Positions 1 to 7,265 of a stretch of DNA of 10,675 nt are shown piece by piece. This stretch comes from an uncultured Lachnospiraceae bacterium (GTDB taxonomy: Bacteria; Bacillota; Clostridia; Lachnospirales; Lachnospiraceae). Every line of letters begins with the position of its first letter. The first letter of the stretch is position 1. The position numbers and the translations under genes are program-made. The notes beneath the pieces were generated by a model. The model was not told the origin of the DNA, searched no databases, and saw only the letters and a program-made list of their open reading frames with translations. The DNA lies in the NCBI GenBank assembly GCA_910585935.1, contig CAJUHN010000122.1:1-10675 (forward strand). Reading direction: 5' to 3'.

Positions 1-62
1 CCGCTACGTCTGGAACGGAGCGAGAGCGCGGCTTCGTTGGAATACTTCCTTGCTGCCGCGAC
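1..62 (+). repeat. Dispersed hairpin repeat, copy 1 (partial, cut by window edge)
   Basis: This is the right-hand part of a repeat seen in full twice more in the window. Bases 1-50 are identical, as a reverse complement, to 7279-7328, and match 9708-9757 at 46 of 50 positions. The end of the unit is marked by the terminal motif TGGAATACTTCCT followed by a GC-rich tail (GCTGCCGCG). A small GAGA loop closed by GC pairs lies at 20-27. The unit starts about 25 bases beyond the lon stop codon. In lon orientation it could fold as a hairpin at the 3' end of the tig-clpP-clpX-lon transcript. The rest of the unit lies outside the window. Confidence 0.9.
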
Positions 63-86
63 CCTTCCCGCTCAAAATGTCCCCCC

Positions 87-2408
87 TTATTCCTTTACAA
101 AAGCTCTTTCGATCACTTCATCCATATTATCCACATATACAATCTGAATGTTCTTCAAAATCTCAGAAGAAATTTCTGCAACATCTCTCTTATTTTTTTC
201 AGGCACAAGCACAGTTTTTATATTCGCCATCTTAGCCGCCAAAATCTTTTCCTTTAACCCTCCAATCGGCAATACCCTGCCGCGGAGTGTAATTTCTCCT
301 GTCATCGCAATATTCGCATAAACAGGATGATTCGTTATCGCTGAAAGCATCGCTGTTGCCATCGTGATTCCAGCAGATGGTCCATCCTTTGGCACAGCTC
401 CTTCTGGAATATGAATATGAACATCATGTTTTTCAAAATAATTCTCCTCTAGATGATAACGATCAGAAATAGATCGAATATAACTGATCCCAGCCTGTGC
501 CGACTCTTTCATCACATCTCCTAATTTCCCTGTCAGTTTATATTCTCCTTTTCCGGGCATAACATTCACTTCTATCTGAAGAGTATCACCGCCGACGCTC
601 GTCCATGCCAATCCTCGCACAACGCCGACTTCATTTGTTTCATTCGCAACATCATAGATATATAATTCTTTCCCTAAATATTTTTTTACATTCGTTTCTG
701 TAATCTTCACAGATTTCGTGCTATTTTTTAAAACTTCTCTCGCCACTTTCCTGCAGACTTCACCAATTTTCCGCTCTAATCCTCTCACACCTGCTTCTCT
801 TGTATAACTATGAATCAGCTTTTCTAATGCTTTATTGGTAAAAGATATCTGTTCCAAAGTCAGACCATTTTTTTCTATTTGTTTCTTAATCAAATGCTCT
901 TTTGCGATATGAAATTTCTCATTTTCTGTATAACTTGTAACTTCTATGATCTCCATACGATCTAAAAGAGGTCTTGGAATATCTTGTACAGAATTTGCAG
1001 TTGCGATAAACAGCACTTCTGATAAATCAATTGGAAGCTCTAAATAGTGATCTCTGAACTTATTATTCTGTTCTGAATCCAACACTTCTAATAAAGCAGC
1101 AGAAGTATCACCCTTATAATCTTTGCTCACCTTATCAATCTCATCTAATAACATCAAAGGATTCTTCACACCAGCATAACGCAACCCATTTGCAATGCGT
1201 CCGGGCATAGCACCTACATACGTTCTTCTATGACCTCTAATTTCCGCTTCATCTCGCACACCTCCCAAAGAAATGCGGATATACGCTTTATTTAACGCTT
1301 TCGCTACGGATTTAGCGATAGAAGTTTTCCCTGTCCCAGGTGGTCCTACTAAACAGACAATAGGACTATCTCCTTTTTTTGTGAGCGCACGAACTGCTAA
1401 AAATTCTAAAATTCTCTCTTTTACTTTCTCTAATCCATAATGGTCTTCTTCTAATATCTTTTCCGCATTTTCTAAATCATTATTATCTTCTGATACTTTA
1501 TCCCAAGGCATTTCCAATAGAGTTTCTATATAGGTGCGAGATACTGTACTCTCTGAACTGCTAGATGTAATGTTTTTAAAACGGTCAATTTCTTTTTTAA
1601 TCTTCTCTTTCACTTCTTTAGAAGCCTTTAATTTATCTAATTCTTCTAAGTAGTGATCGGCATCGGAAACGGTATTATCCTCTCCTAATTCTTCCCGAAT
1701 GAGATGCATCTGTTCACGCAGAATATATTCTTTTTGATTTTTATCTACTCTTCTTTTGATCTCTTCTTGAAATTCTTTTCTAATTCTCAAAACTTCTACT
1801 TCATTGCTCAAAATGCGTGTCACTTCTGTATAACATTCTGAAATATCTGCTGCTTCCAAAATGCGCTGTTTATCTGTATAATACATAGGGATATGAATCG
1901 CCGTCTGATTGAGCAAATATTCTATATCATTTGTTTCTGTTAAAAGTTTTATCGTATCTGGATTCACTTTGGAATTCATAGAATTATAACGGATTAATAG
2001 TTCCTTTATCACTCGAAGCATCGCTTCTTTTATTGTATCCTCTAATATCTCTTTTCCATTCTCTAATAACGGATAAACTTCTCCTATCAGCTCTTTGTCA
2101 CTCTCTACTAAACTCTCTAATCTAGCTCTTTTCTTACCTTCCACCAATACACGCAAAATATCATTCGGCAGTTTGATTAACTGCTTTACTTCTGCTATTG
2201 TTCCGATCTCATATAAATCTTCTTTTATAGGGTCTTCTAAATTTGCATCTTTTTGTGTCACTAAAAATATCTGTTGATCGACTACCATAGCTTTTTCTAA
2301 TGCATTTTTGGATTTTTTCCTGCTCACATCAAAATGAACTAACATATCTGGCAAAATTGCCAATCCGCGCAATGCAACTACTGGAAGTGTTTCTTTCTTT
2401 TGTTCCAT
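87..2408 (-). CDS. lon: ATP-dependent protease LonA
   Basis: Cytoplasmic AAA+ serine protease that unfolds and degrades damaged and selected regulatory proteins. The 773-residue protein has the full LonA layout. An N-terminal substrate-binding domain (begins LPVVALRGLAILPDM) is followed by a coiled-coil region. The AAA module has Walker A GPPGTGKTS (Lys361) and Walker B LLDEIDK (Asp422-Glu423). The C-terminal peptidase domain has the Ser-Lys dyad, Ser678 in DGPSAG and Lys721 in GGLKEK. Length and spacing match Escherichia coli Lon (784 residues, Ser679/Lys722). There is no membrane segment, so this is LonA and not LonB. It starts 19 bases after the clpX stop, with an AGAGG ribosome site at 2418-2422, so it is probably cotranscribed with clpX. 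A copy of the dispersed repeat follows the stop codon. Confidence 0.98.
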   Translation of the reverse strand: MEQKKETLPVVALRGLAILPDMLVHFDVSRKKSKNALEKAMVVDQQIFLVTQKDANLEDPIKEDLYEIGTIAEVKQLIKLPNDILRVLVEGKKRARLESLVESDKELIGEVYPLLENGKEILEDTIKEAMLRVIKELLIRYNSMNSKVNPDTIKLLTETNDIEYLLNQTAIHIPMYYTDKQRILEAADISECYTEVTRILSNEVEVLRIRKEFQEEIKRRVDKNQKEYILREQMHLIREELGEDNTVSDADHYLEELDKLKASKEVKEKIKKEIDRFKNITSSSSESTVSRTYIETLLEMPWDKVSEDNNDLENAEKILEEDHYGLEKVKERILEFLAVRALTKKGDSPIVCLVGPPGTGKTSIAKSVAKALNKAYIRISLGGVRDEAEIRGHRRTYVGAMPGRIANGLRYAGVKNPLMLLDEIDKVSKDYKGDTSAALLEVLDSEQNNKFRDHYLELPIDLSEVLFIATANSVQDIPRPLLDRMEIIEVTSYTENEKFHIAKEHLIKKQIEKNGLTLEQISFTNKALEKLIHSYTREAGVRGLERKIGEVCRKVAREVLKNSTKSVKITETNVKKYLGKELYIYDVANETNEVGVVRGLAWTSVGGDTLQIEVNVMPGKGEYKLTGKLGDVMKESAQAGISYIRSISDRYHLEENYFEKHDVHIHIPEGAVPKDGPSAGITMATAMLSAITNHPVYANIAMTGEITLRGRVLPIGGLKEKILAAKMANIKTVLVPEKNKRDVAEISSEILKNIQIVYVDNMDEVIERAFVKE

Positions 2409-2427
2409 GTTTTGTTTCCTCTATTAT

Positions 2428-3723
2428 TTAAGCAGTTTCACTTGTCTTTTTGTCAGACAATTTGCGAGATAATGACTTTTTAGAACCTTTGACATTTCCA
2501 TAAACGATTTCTGGTTCTCCCTTTCCTTCTATAGAATCTTTTGTGACAATACACTTCTCTACATTCTCATTAGAAGGTATTTCAAACATCACATTTGTCA
2601 TAGCGTTCTCCATAATCGCACGAAGTCCTCTCGCTCCTGTCTTTCTCTCTAATGCCTGTTTTGCAATGCTCTCAATCGCTTCATCTGTAAACTCTAGTTC
2701 TACATTATCTAACTCAAATAATTTCTGATATTGTTTTACAATCGCATTTTTTGGCTCTCTCAAAATTCTGACTAACGCCTTTTCATCTAATAAATCTAAT
2801 GTCACTGTGACAGGCACACGACCTACAAATTCTGGTATCAAACCATATTTCACTAAATCCTGTGGCATCACCTGATGTAATAGTTCATCTGTCTTTTCAT
2901 CACTCTTTATTCCAACTTCTGCATTAAATCCGATTGATTTTTGATCTTTTCGATTTTCAATGACCTTTTCAATTCCATCAAATGCACCACCGCAAATAAA
3001 TAATATATTTGTGGTATCAATAGGAATTAACTCTTGCTGAGGATGTTTTCTGCCTCCTTGAGGTGGCACAGAAGCTACTGTTCCCTCTAAAATCTTTAAC
3101 AGTGCCTGCTGCACGCCTTCTCCTGATACATCTCTAGTGATCGAAACATTTTCTGATTTCTTTGTGATTTTATCTATTTCGTCAATATAGACAATTCCAT
3201 ACTCTGCGCGCTCTACATCACCATCTGCTGACTGTATTACTTTTAATAAGATATTTTCTACATCTTCTCCTACATATCCAGCCTCTGTCAGGGTTGTCGC
3301 ATCTGCTATCGCAAATGGCACATTTAATAATTTTGCCAATGTCTGAGCTAAAAATGTCTTACCAGAACCAGTTGGTCCTATCATCAACACATTACTTTTC
3401 TGTATCTCAACACCGAGATCTGTTCCCGATGTAATTCTCTTATAATGATTATAGACCGCAACAGACAGCACTTTTTTAGCTTCTTCCTGTCCGATTACAT
3501 ATTGGTCTAAAAATTCTTTAATCTGTTTTGGTTTTAATAAATTTATCTCTTGGTTATCGACTTGTACGTCCTCAAATTCTTCTTCAATAATTTCTGAACA
3601 AATATCTACACATTCATCACAGATATAAGCTCCATTTGGTCCAGCAATTAATTTTCTCACCTGATCTTGACTTTTATTACAAAAGGAGCATCTATATTTT
3701 TTTTCTTCCATTCTTCCCGCCAT
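2428..3723 (-). CDS. clpX: ClpX, ATP-dependent unfoldase of the ClpXP protease
   Basis: Hexameric AAA+ unfoldase that recognises tagged proteins and threads them into ClpP. The 431-residue protein has an N-terminal zinc-binding domain (Cys12, Cys15, Cys35, Cys38) and Walker A GPTGSGKT (Lys122). It also has the pore loop GYVG (149-152), Walker B YIDEID (Asp181-Glu182), the RKH pore loop (GGRKHPQQE) and the IGF loop (264-266) that docks on ClpP. All are intact, so it should work with the ClpP encoded just upstream. The start at 3723 is chosen because GGAGG at 3732-3736 lies 8 bases upstream. The internal Met5 would sit too far from it. The clpP-clpX gap is 118 bases and contains a hairpin, so clpX expression may be partly separate from that of clpP. 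Confidence 0.98.
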   Translation of the reverse strand: MAGRMEEKKYRCSFCNKSQDQVRKLIAGPNGAYICDECVDICSEIIEEEFEDVQVDNQEINLLKPKQIKEFLDQYVIGQEEAKKVLSVAVYNHYKRITSGTDLGVEIQKSNVLMIGPTGSGKTFLAQTLAKLLNVPFAIADATTLTEAGYVGEDVENILLKVIQSADGDVERAEYGIVYIDEIDKITKKSENVSITRDVSGEGVQQALLKILEGTVASVPPQGGRKHPQQELIPIDTTNILFICGGAFDGIEKVIENRKDQKSIGFNAEVGIKSDEKTDELLHQVMPQDLVKYGLIPEFVGRVPVTVTLDLLDEKALVRILREPKNAIVKQYQKLFELDNVELEFTDEAIESIAKQALERKTGARGLRAIMENAMTNVMFEIPSNENVEKCIVTKDSIEGKGEPEIVYGNVKGSKKSLSRKLSDKKTSETA

Positions 3724-3756
3724 TCTTTATTCCTCCAAACTTGCTGACACAAAACA

Positions 3757-3781
3757 GAGAAACGCGCGATGCGAGTTTCTC
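3757..3781 (-). promoter_or_regulatory. Hairpin between clpP and clpX
   Basis: Inverted repeat GAGAAAC (3757-3763) / GTTTCTC (3775-3781). A further CGC/GCG pairing inside it lies across one mismatch, leaving a GAT loop. On the minus strand it is followed by a loose T-rich stretch (TGTTTTGTG), so it could be a weak attenuator or an mRNA processing and stability element between clpP and clpX. The T-run is too broken to call a firm terminator. Confidence 0.45.
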
Positions 3782-3841
3782 CGATTCTATCTAATCTAAC
3801 AACGAAGAGTTCCTTTTATACTCTTTTCTTCTTTTCTTATG

Positions 3842-4429
3842 CTATCTATTTGTAATTACGTTGTCAATAATACCATATTCTTTTGCTTCAAAAGCGCTCA
3901 TATAATTATCTCTCTCTGTGTCTATCTCAATCTTTTCTAATGGCTGTCCTGTATTAGCTGCCAATAGATCATTTAATTTTTTCTTTGTCTTTAAAATATG
4001 CTCTGCTACAATTTTAATCTCTGTTGCCTGTCCCTTTGCTCCGCCAGAAGGCTGATGAATCATAATTTCCGCATTAGGAAGCGCAGAACGCTTTCCTTTT
4101 GTACCTCCTGCCAGCAAAAATGCTCCCATGCTTGCTGCCATGCCAAGACACATAGTACATACATCACACTTTACAAAATGCATAGTATCATAAATAGCCA
4201 TACCGGCTGTTACAGAACCGCCAGGGCTGTTAATATATAACTGAATATCCTTTCCGGGATCTTCCGCCTCTAAAAATAAAAGCTGTGCAACCACTAAACT
4301 AGCTGTAGTGTCATTTACCTCTTCCCCCAAAAAGATAATTCTATCCTTTAACAGTCTTGAATAGATATCATAAGATCTTTCCCCTCTGCTCGTCTGTTCT
4401 ACAACGTAAGGTATTAAACTCATATTCAT
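3842..4429 (-). CDS. clpP: ClpP, proteolytic subunit of the Clp protease
   Basis: Self-compartmentalising serine peptidase that forms a double heptameric barrel and degrades proteins delivered by ClpX or other Clp ATPases. At 195 residues it is of typical length. The catalytic triad is visible: Ser100 in GMAASMGA, His125 in MIHQPSGG and Asp174 in TERDN. The N-terminal IPYVVEQTSRGERSYDIYSRLL segment, which forms the axial gate and head region, is standard. The start at 4429 has AAAGGGGA (4437-4444) upstream at good spacing; Met3 is an alternative that changes little. The gene lies 50 bases after tig and 118 bases before clpX, the usual clostridial order. Confidence 0.98.
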   Translation of the reverse strand: MNMSLIPYVVEQTSRGERSYDIYSRLLKDRIIFLGEEVNDTTASLVVAQLLFLEAEDPGKDIQLYINSPGGSVTAGMAIYDTMHFVKCDVCTMCLGMAASMGAFLLAGGTKGKRSALPNAEIMIHQPSGGAKGQATEIKIVAEHILKTKKKLNDLLAANTGQPLEKIEIDTERDNYMSAFEAKEYGIIDNVITNR

Positions 4430-4450
4430 CTTATTATCCCCTTTCTATAC

Positions 4451-4480
4451 AAGGTGCTTTTCATTATATAGAAGTACCTT
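4451..4480. promoter_or_regulatory. Inverted repeat between tig and clpP
   Basis: AAGGTGCTT (4451-4459) pairs with AAGTACCTT (4472-4480) around a 12-base loop, with one G-T wobble when read on the plus strand. It immediately follows the tig stop codon and precedes the clpP ribosome site. Minus-strand transcripts would have an A-C mismatch and no T-run, so read-through into clpP is expected. Plus-strand transcripts would have TATTTTT after it, so it may instead stop antisense transcription. Confidence 0.35.
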
Positions 4481-5766
4481 TATTTTTCTACTGCTGCTTC
4501 TATTACAAAGTCAATAGCTTTTTGTACAGCAATATCTTCTTTTAATTGTTCTTTTTCTCTATCACCCATAAATTCCTTTAATTTCTCAATTTCCATCTGA
4601 TAAGCAGATGCCATCTTTTCCATTTCTTTTTCAATTTCTTCTTCGCTCACTGGAATATTTTCTTTCTTAGCAACCGCTTCTAATACCAATCTGGTCTGGA
4701 TATGTTTTACTGCATTAGGGCGCATTTGTTCAAACATCTTATCTGCTGTCAAACCTGTAAATTGGAAATATTGTTCTACAGAAAGCCCTTGTTGTTGAAT
4801 TCTTCTCGCAAAATCATCTGCCATCTGTCTTACTTGTGTATCGATCATAGCATCTGGAATTTCCATTTTTGAGTTTTCAATGATCTTTTCAATCACTTCA
4901 TTCTCTTTTTGTGTCTTAGCATTTCTAGCTTTTCTCTCTTCTACTTTTTTCTTCATATCCGCTTTATATTCTTCTAAAGTATCAAAGTCTGAAACATCTT
5001 GTGCGAAATCATCATCTGCTTCTGGTAATTCCTTTACTTTAATTTCATTCATTTTTACTTTAAACATAGCATCTTTTCCAGCTAAATCAGCAGCATGATA
5101 TTCCTCTGGAAATTTCACCTGTATCTCTTTTTCTTCTCCAACCTTCATGCCGATTAATTGTTCTTCAAATCCCGGAATAAATGCGCCAGATCCAATCACT
5201 AATTCCTGATTTTCTCCCTTTCCTCCTTGGAATGCGACACCATCGCAGAAGCCTTCAAAATCAATCAAAGTGATATCATTATTTTCTACTGCTCTATTAT
5301 CTATGGTGATGGTTCTCGCATTTTGATTTCTCACTTTATCTAATTCCTGATTCACTTCTTCTTCTGTCGCTTCTAATTCTTTTTTCGGTATTTCAATTCC
5401 CTTATATTCCCCTAATTCTACTTCTGGCTTTACAGCTACTGTAGCGGTGAAAATAAAAGGCTGTCCTTTTTCAATCTGTATGACATCAACTTCTGGTCTG
5501 GAAACAATATCTAATCCACTCTCTTTTGCTGCTTCTGGATATTTTTCAGAGATCAGTTGATTTGCTGCTTCTTCATAAAAAATGCCAACACCATACATTT
5601 TTTCTACCATAGCTAATGGCACTTTTCCTTTTCTAAATCCCGGTACACTTATTTTACTTTTATTTTTAGCATATGCCTGTTCAATCGCTTTTCCCAAATC
5701 TTCCACAGAAGCTTCTATTGTAAGCTTTGCCATGTTCTTCTCTAATTTTTCTACTTGTAAACTCAT
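4480..5766 (-). CDS. tig: Trigger factor, ribosome-associated chaperone and peptidyl-prolyl isomerase
   Basis: Binds the ribosome exit tunnel and shields nascent chains. With the start used here the protein is 428 residues. It has the N-terminal ribosome-docking domain with GFRKGK at 43-48, an FKBP-like isomerase domain at roughly 150-240 (IDFEGFCDG ... IPGFEEQLIGM) and a charged helical C-terminal domain. The open frame extends 11 codons further, to 5799. That upstream ATG has no ribosome site, whereas the ATG at 5764-5766 has AGGA 8 bases upstream and gives the usual MSLQVEKLEKN beginning. This is the first gene of the tig-clpP-clpX-lon cluster, so chaperone and protease levels may be set together. 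No CIRCE or paired CtsR-type heptads were found upstream. Confidence 0.97.
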   Translation of the reverse strand: MSLQVEKLEKNMAKLTIEASVEDLGKAIEQAYAKNKSKISVPGFRKGKVPLAMVEKMYGVGIFYEEAANQLISEKYPEAAKESGLDIVSRPEVDVIQIEKGQPFIFTATVAVKPEVELGEYKGIEIPKKELEATEEEVNQELDKVRNQNARTITIDNRAVENNDITLIDFEGFCDGVAFQGGKGENQELVIGSGAFIPGFEEQLIGMKVGEEKEIQVKFPEEYHAADLAGKDAMFKVKMNEIKVKELPEADDDFAQDVSDFDTLEEYKADMKKKVEERKARNAKTQKENEVIEKIIENSKMEIPDAMIDTQVRQMADDFARRIQQQGLSVEQYFQFTGLTADKMFEQMRPNAVKHIQTRLVLEAVAKKENIPVSEEEIEKEMEKMASAYQMEIEKLKEFMGDREKEQLKEDIAVQKAIDFVIEAAVEK

Positions 5767-5772
5767 TTTTGG

Positions 5773-5780
5773 TTTCCTGC
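5773..5780 (-). promoter_or_regulatory. Ribosome binding site that fixes the tig start
   Basis: The minus strand reads GCAGGAAA, with AGGA 8 bases before the ATG at 5764-5766. The in-frame ATG at 5797-5799 has only AT-rich sequence before it, so the shorter protein is preferred. Confidence 0.75.
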
Positions 5781-5892
5781 TACTTAAAATATAGATCATG
5801 ATATCTATATTAAGAGTTTTACTGCTTTTACATGTATACTTTTGTAATCATTTTTGATATGCTACTTCTTCTACACTCCGCAGTTCTAAATC

Positions 5893-5907
5893 CCGACTAA
5901 ACGTCGG
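5893..5907. repeat. Small hairpin upstream of tig
   Basis: CCGAC (5893-5897) and GTCGG (5903-5907) pair around TAAAC. On the plus strand it is followed within about 10 bases by a T-run (ACTTTTTT), so it could end a plus-strand transcript. The minus-strand context, stem then GGGATTTAGAACTGCGG, resembles the core of the dispersed repeat (AATTTAGTACCGC), but only loosely. Confidence 0.4.
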
Positions 5908-6035
5908 TACTCACTTACTTTTTTATTAATCAATTACTTATTGAATCAATTTTGTAAGTTTATCTCTTAGTAGCTTTCTCCTTTCTTCATATTTTTTTAA
6001 TTTTATTTACTCTTGGTTTTGAGTTTTATCTTTTT

Positions 6036-6100
6036 GACTAACTGCACTTATGATTATGTCGGATTATTTCATATGACAAGGGCTTTTTTGCAGTTTAGTC
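6036..6100. repeat. Long inverted repeat in the tig-lipoprotein intergenic region
   Basis: GACTAACTGCA (6036-6046) pairs with TGCAGTTTAGTC (6089-6100), giving 11 base pairs with a single bulged base and a 42-base loop. The loop carries AAGGGCTTTTTT close to the right arm. This could be the closing stem of a leader RNA or a regulator-binding region. I do not recognise a riboswitch or T-box consensus in it. It lies about 270 bases upstream of the tig start and 360 bases upstream of the lipoprotein start. Confidence 0.5.
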
Positions 6101-6232
6101 TGTTATCAAATCAATAGAAGTTACATCTTAGATTTCTGATGTCTTTCTATCTTACCCATATATTTGTCAAATAATTACTGATATTTTTCACCCTAAACTA
6201 TCGTAAATTGAGATACTATGTCCATTCTCACC

Positions 6233-6260
6233 TTGACATTTTTTCATTATAACATAATAG
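6233..6260 (+). promoter_or_regulatory. Candidate distal promoter for the lipoprotein gene
   Basis: A perfect TTGACA at 6233-6238 is followed, after a 16-base AT-rich spacer, by TAATAG at 6255-6260. It would give a leader of about 200 bases before the start at 6462. The same DNA contains TGTTATAAT on the other strand, so promoters in the two directions may overlap. Confidence 0.35.
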
Positions 6261-6355
6261 GTCTATAAATACCAGCACAAATTGGTTAAATTTTTCTGAA
6301 TTTTAAGGATTCTTTCATACAAAAATGGAGATTTTTAGAAGAAATGGATTCTTAG

Positions 6356-6384
6356 TTGCATTGAAAGAAATTTTGAGATAGAAT
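6356..6384 (+). promoter_or_regulatory. Candidate proximal promoter for the lipoprotein gene
   Basis: TTGCAT (6356-6361), a 17-base spacer and TAGAAT (6379-6384). The -10 matches 5 of 6 consensus bases; the -35 is weak. Transcription would begin near 6391, at the foot of the ACAGAAAA/TTTTCTGT hairpin (6389-6414). Confidence 0.4.
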
Positions 6385-6388
6385 AAAC

Positions 6389-6454
6389 ACAGAAAAACTT
6401 ACGCCGTTTTCTGTTAGAAAGGAGGAGCTTTAAGGTGAGATCACTTTAAAGGGG
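6389..6454 (+). promoter_or_regulatory. Structured leader of the lipoprotein gene
   Basis: Two hairpins precede the start codon. The first pairs ACAGAAAA(A)C (6389-6398) with GTTTTCTGT (6406-6414). The second pairs CTTTAAGGTG (6428-6437) with CACTTTAAAG (6442-6451) around AGAT, a 10-pair stem with one G-U pair. A perfect AAAGGAGG (6418-6425) lies between them, and the gene's own AAAGGGG (6448-6454) is partly inside the second stem. Pairing could therefore limit access to the ribosome site. Confidence 0.5.
6435..6449 (+). CDS. Possible four-codon leader ORF (GTG start)
   Basis: GTG-AGA-TCA-CTT-TAA would encode Met-Arg-Ser-Leu. AGGAGG lies 9 bases upstream, a better ribosome site than that of the gene which follows. 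The whole ORF sits inside the second leader hairpin. A ribosome initiating here would open the hairpin and end next to the lipoprotein's AAAGGGG site, suggesting translational coupling. This is inference from layout; such a short ORF could be chance. Confidence 0.3.
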   Translation: MRSL

Positions 6455-6461
6455 AAATTTT

Positions 6462-7238
6462 ATGAAAAAACTAAAATGTTATTTGATCGGGATTTTATTA
6501 GCAGGAACTCTATTAAGTGGCTGCGGAAAGGAAAAAGAAAAAGAAACCAATAAAGGACATTACTCTCCCAATCAGGGCGAAAATGTAGTAATCACTACAC
6601 CAGAAAATAGCCCTATTGTAAATATTAATAATATTGTAGCTCAGGCAGGAGAACCCATTGATTATATGGCGAGCATCCAATCAGTAGAAAATATTGAATT
6701 GGAAAAATCTATGATTCATATCGATTCCTCTGGAGTAGATACTTTTACACCGGGAATTTATACTGCTACTTATAGTTTTGATTATATGGGAACTATTGTA
6801 AACCGTATGATCACTGTCACAATTGAACCTAATCCAGAAAGGGAAACAGAAGCTCCAACTTCTGTGCTAATGGGAAGCAGCACAGAAACAGAAAGTCAAA
6901 CTTCTACGGATAGTTCAGGGGAAACGAATCAAGGAGGGGATACACAGACGGAAAGTTCTAGTGTTGATACTCCCAACCAAGCTGTTATTGCTACTTTAGA
7001 TACCTTAGAAGAACAGGATATTCCTGATGCGGATATCACTTTGTCAAATGGAACAGTAGTGAAAATAAAATGTACTGCTTCTCGTTATATTGTAGAAACT
7101 TTTACAGATGAAACCTATTATGAAGAAAATGGTTTTACATATTTAAAATCAGAATTGAAAGTGGTTTTTAATACAGGAGATACTCAAGTGGTAGAAACTG
7201 TTATTAACCGAGTGGCTTCTAGTCCACAGCAGGAATAA
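6462..7238 (+). CDS. Predicted lipoprotein with Ig-like domain
   Basis: The 258-residue protein begins with a lipoprotein signal (MKKLKCYLIGILLAGTLLSG, lipobox LSGC, Cys21), so it should be lipid-anchored on the outer face of the membrane. Residues about 50-122 (VAQAGEPIDY ... DTFTPGIYTATYSF) resemble the bacterial Ig-like fold of the DUF5011 type. Residues about 123-173 form a Thr/Ser/Glu/Gln-rich linker. Residues about 174-258 form a compact, probably beta-rich domain that I do not recognise. No catalytic motif is visible, so a binding or sensing role at the cell surface is only a guess. The start at 6462 has AAAGGGG 7 bases upstream. The gene is divergent from tig, and a copy of the dispersed repeat begins about 30 bases after its stop. 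Confidence 0.9.
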   Translation: MKKLKCYLIGILLAGTLLSGCGKEKEKETNKGHYSPNQGENVVITTPENSPIVNINNIVAQAGEPIDYMASIQSVENIELEKSMIHIDSSGVDTFTPGIYTATYSFDYMGTIVNRMITVTIEPNPERETEAPTSVLMGSSTETESQTSTDSSGETNQGGDTQTESSSVDTPNQAVIATLDTLEEQDIPDADITLSNGTVVKIKCTASRYIVETFTDETYYEENGFTYLKSELKVVFNTGDTQVVETVINRVASSPQQE

Positions 7239-7265
7239 GTGGGGGAGAAGTGTGTAAAAGGGGAG

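Larger units (their letters stand above)
5800..6355. other. Divergent intergenic region between tig and the lipoprotein gene
   Basis: No convincing coding frame lies here. The stretch is AT-rich and must contain the tig promoter, but no canonical sigma-A pair is clear on the minus strand. A TTGACA at 6165-6170 lacks a good -10 at 17 bases. An extended -10 (TGTTATAAT on the minus strand, 6244-6252) lacks a good -35. If the latter is used, tig would have a leader of more than 450 bases. The region also holds a CCGAC/GTCGG hairpin (5893-5907), a long inverted repeat (6036-6100) and a plus-strand TTGACA promoter candidate (6233-6260), each listed separately. Confidence 0.6.

Noticed and set aside
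5767..5799. Eleven-codon N-terminal extension of trigger factor
   Set aside because: No ribosome site upstream; the shorter start has one and matches the usual trigger factor beginning.
5800..6461. CIRCE or CtsR operator for the protease cluster
   Set aside because: Only single TTGACA or GTCAAA-like words were seen, with no second heptad at the required spacing and no TTAGCACTC/GAGTGCTAA pair.
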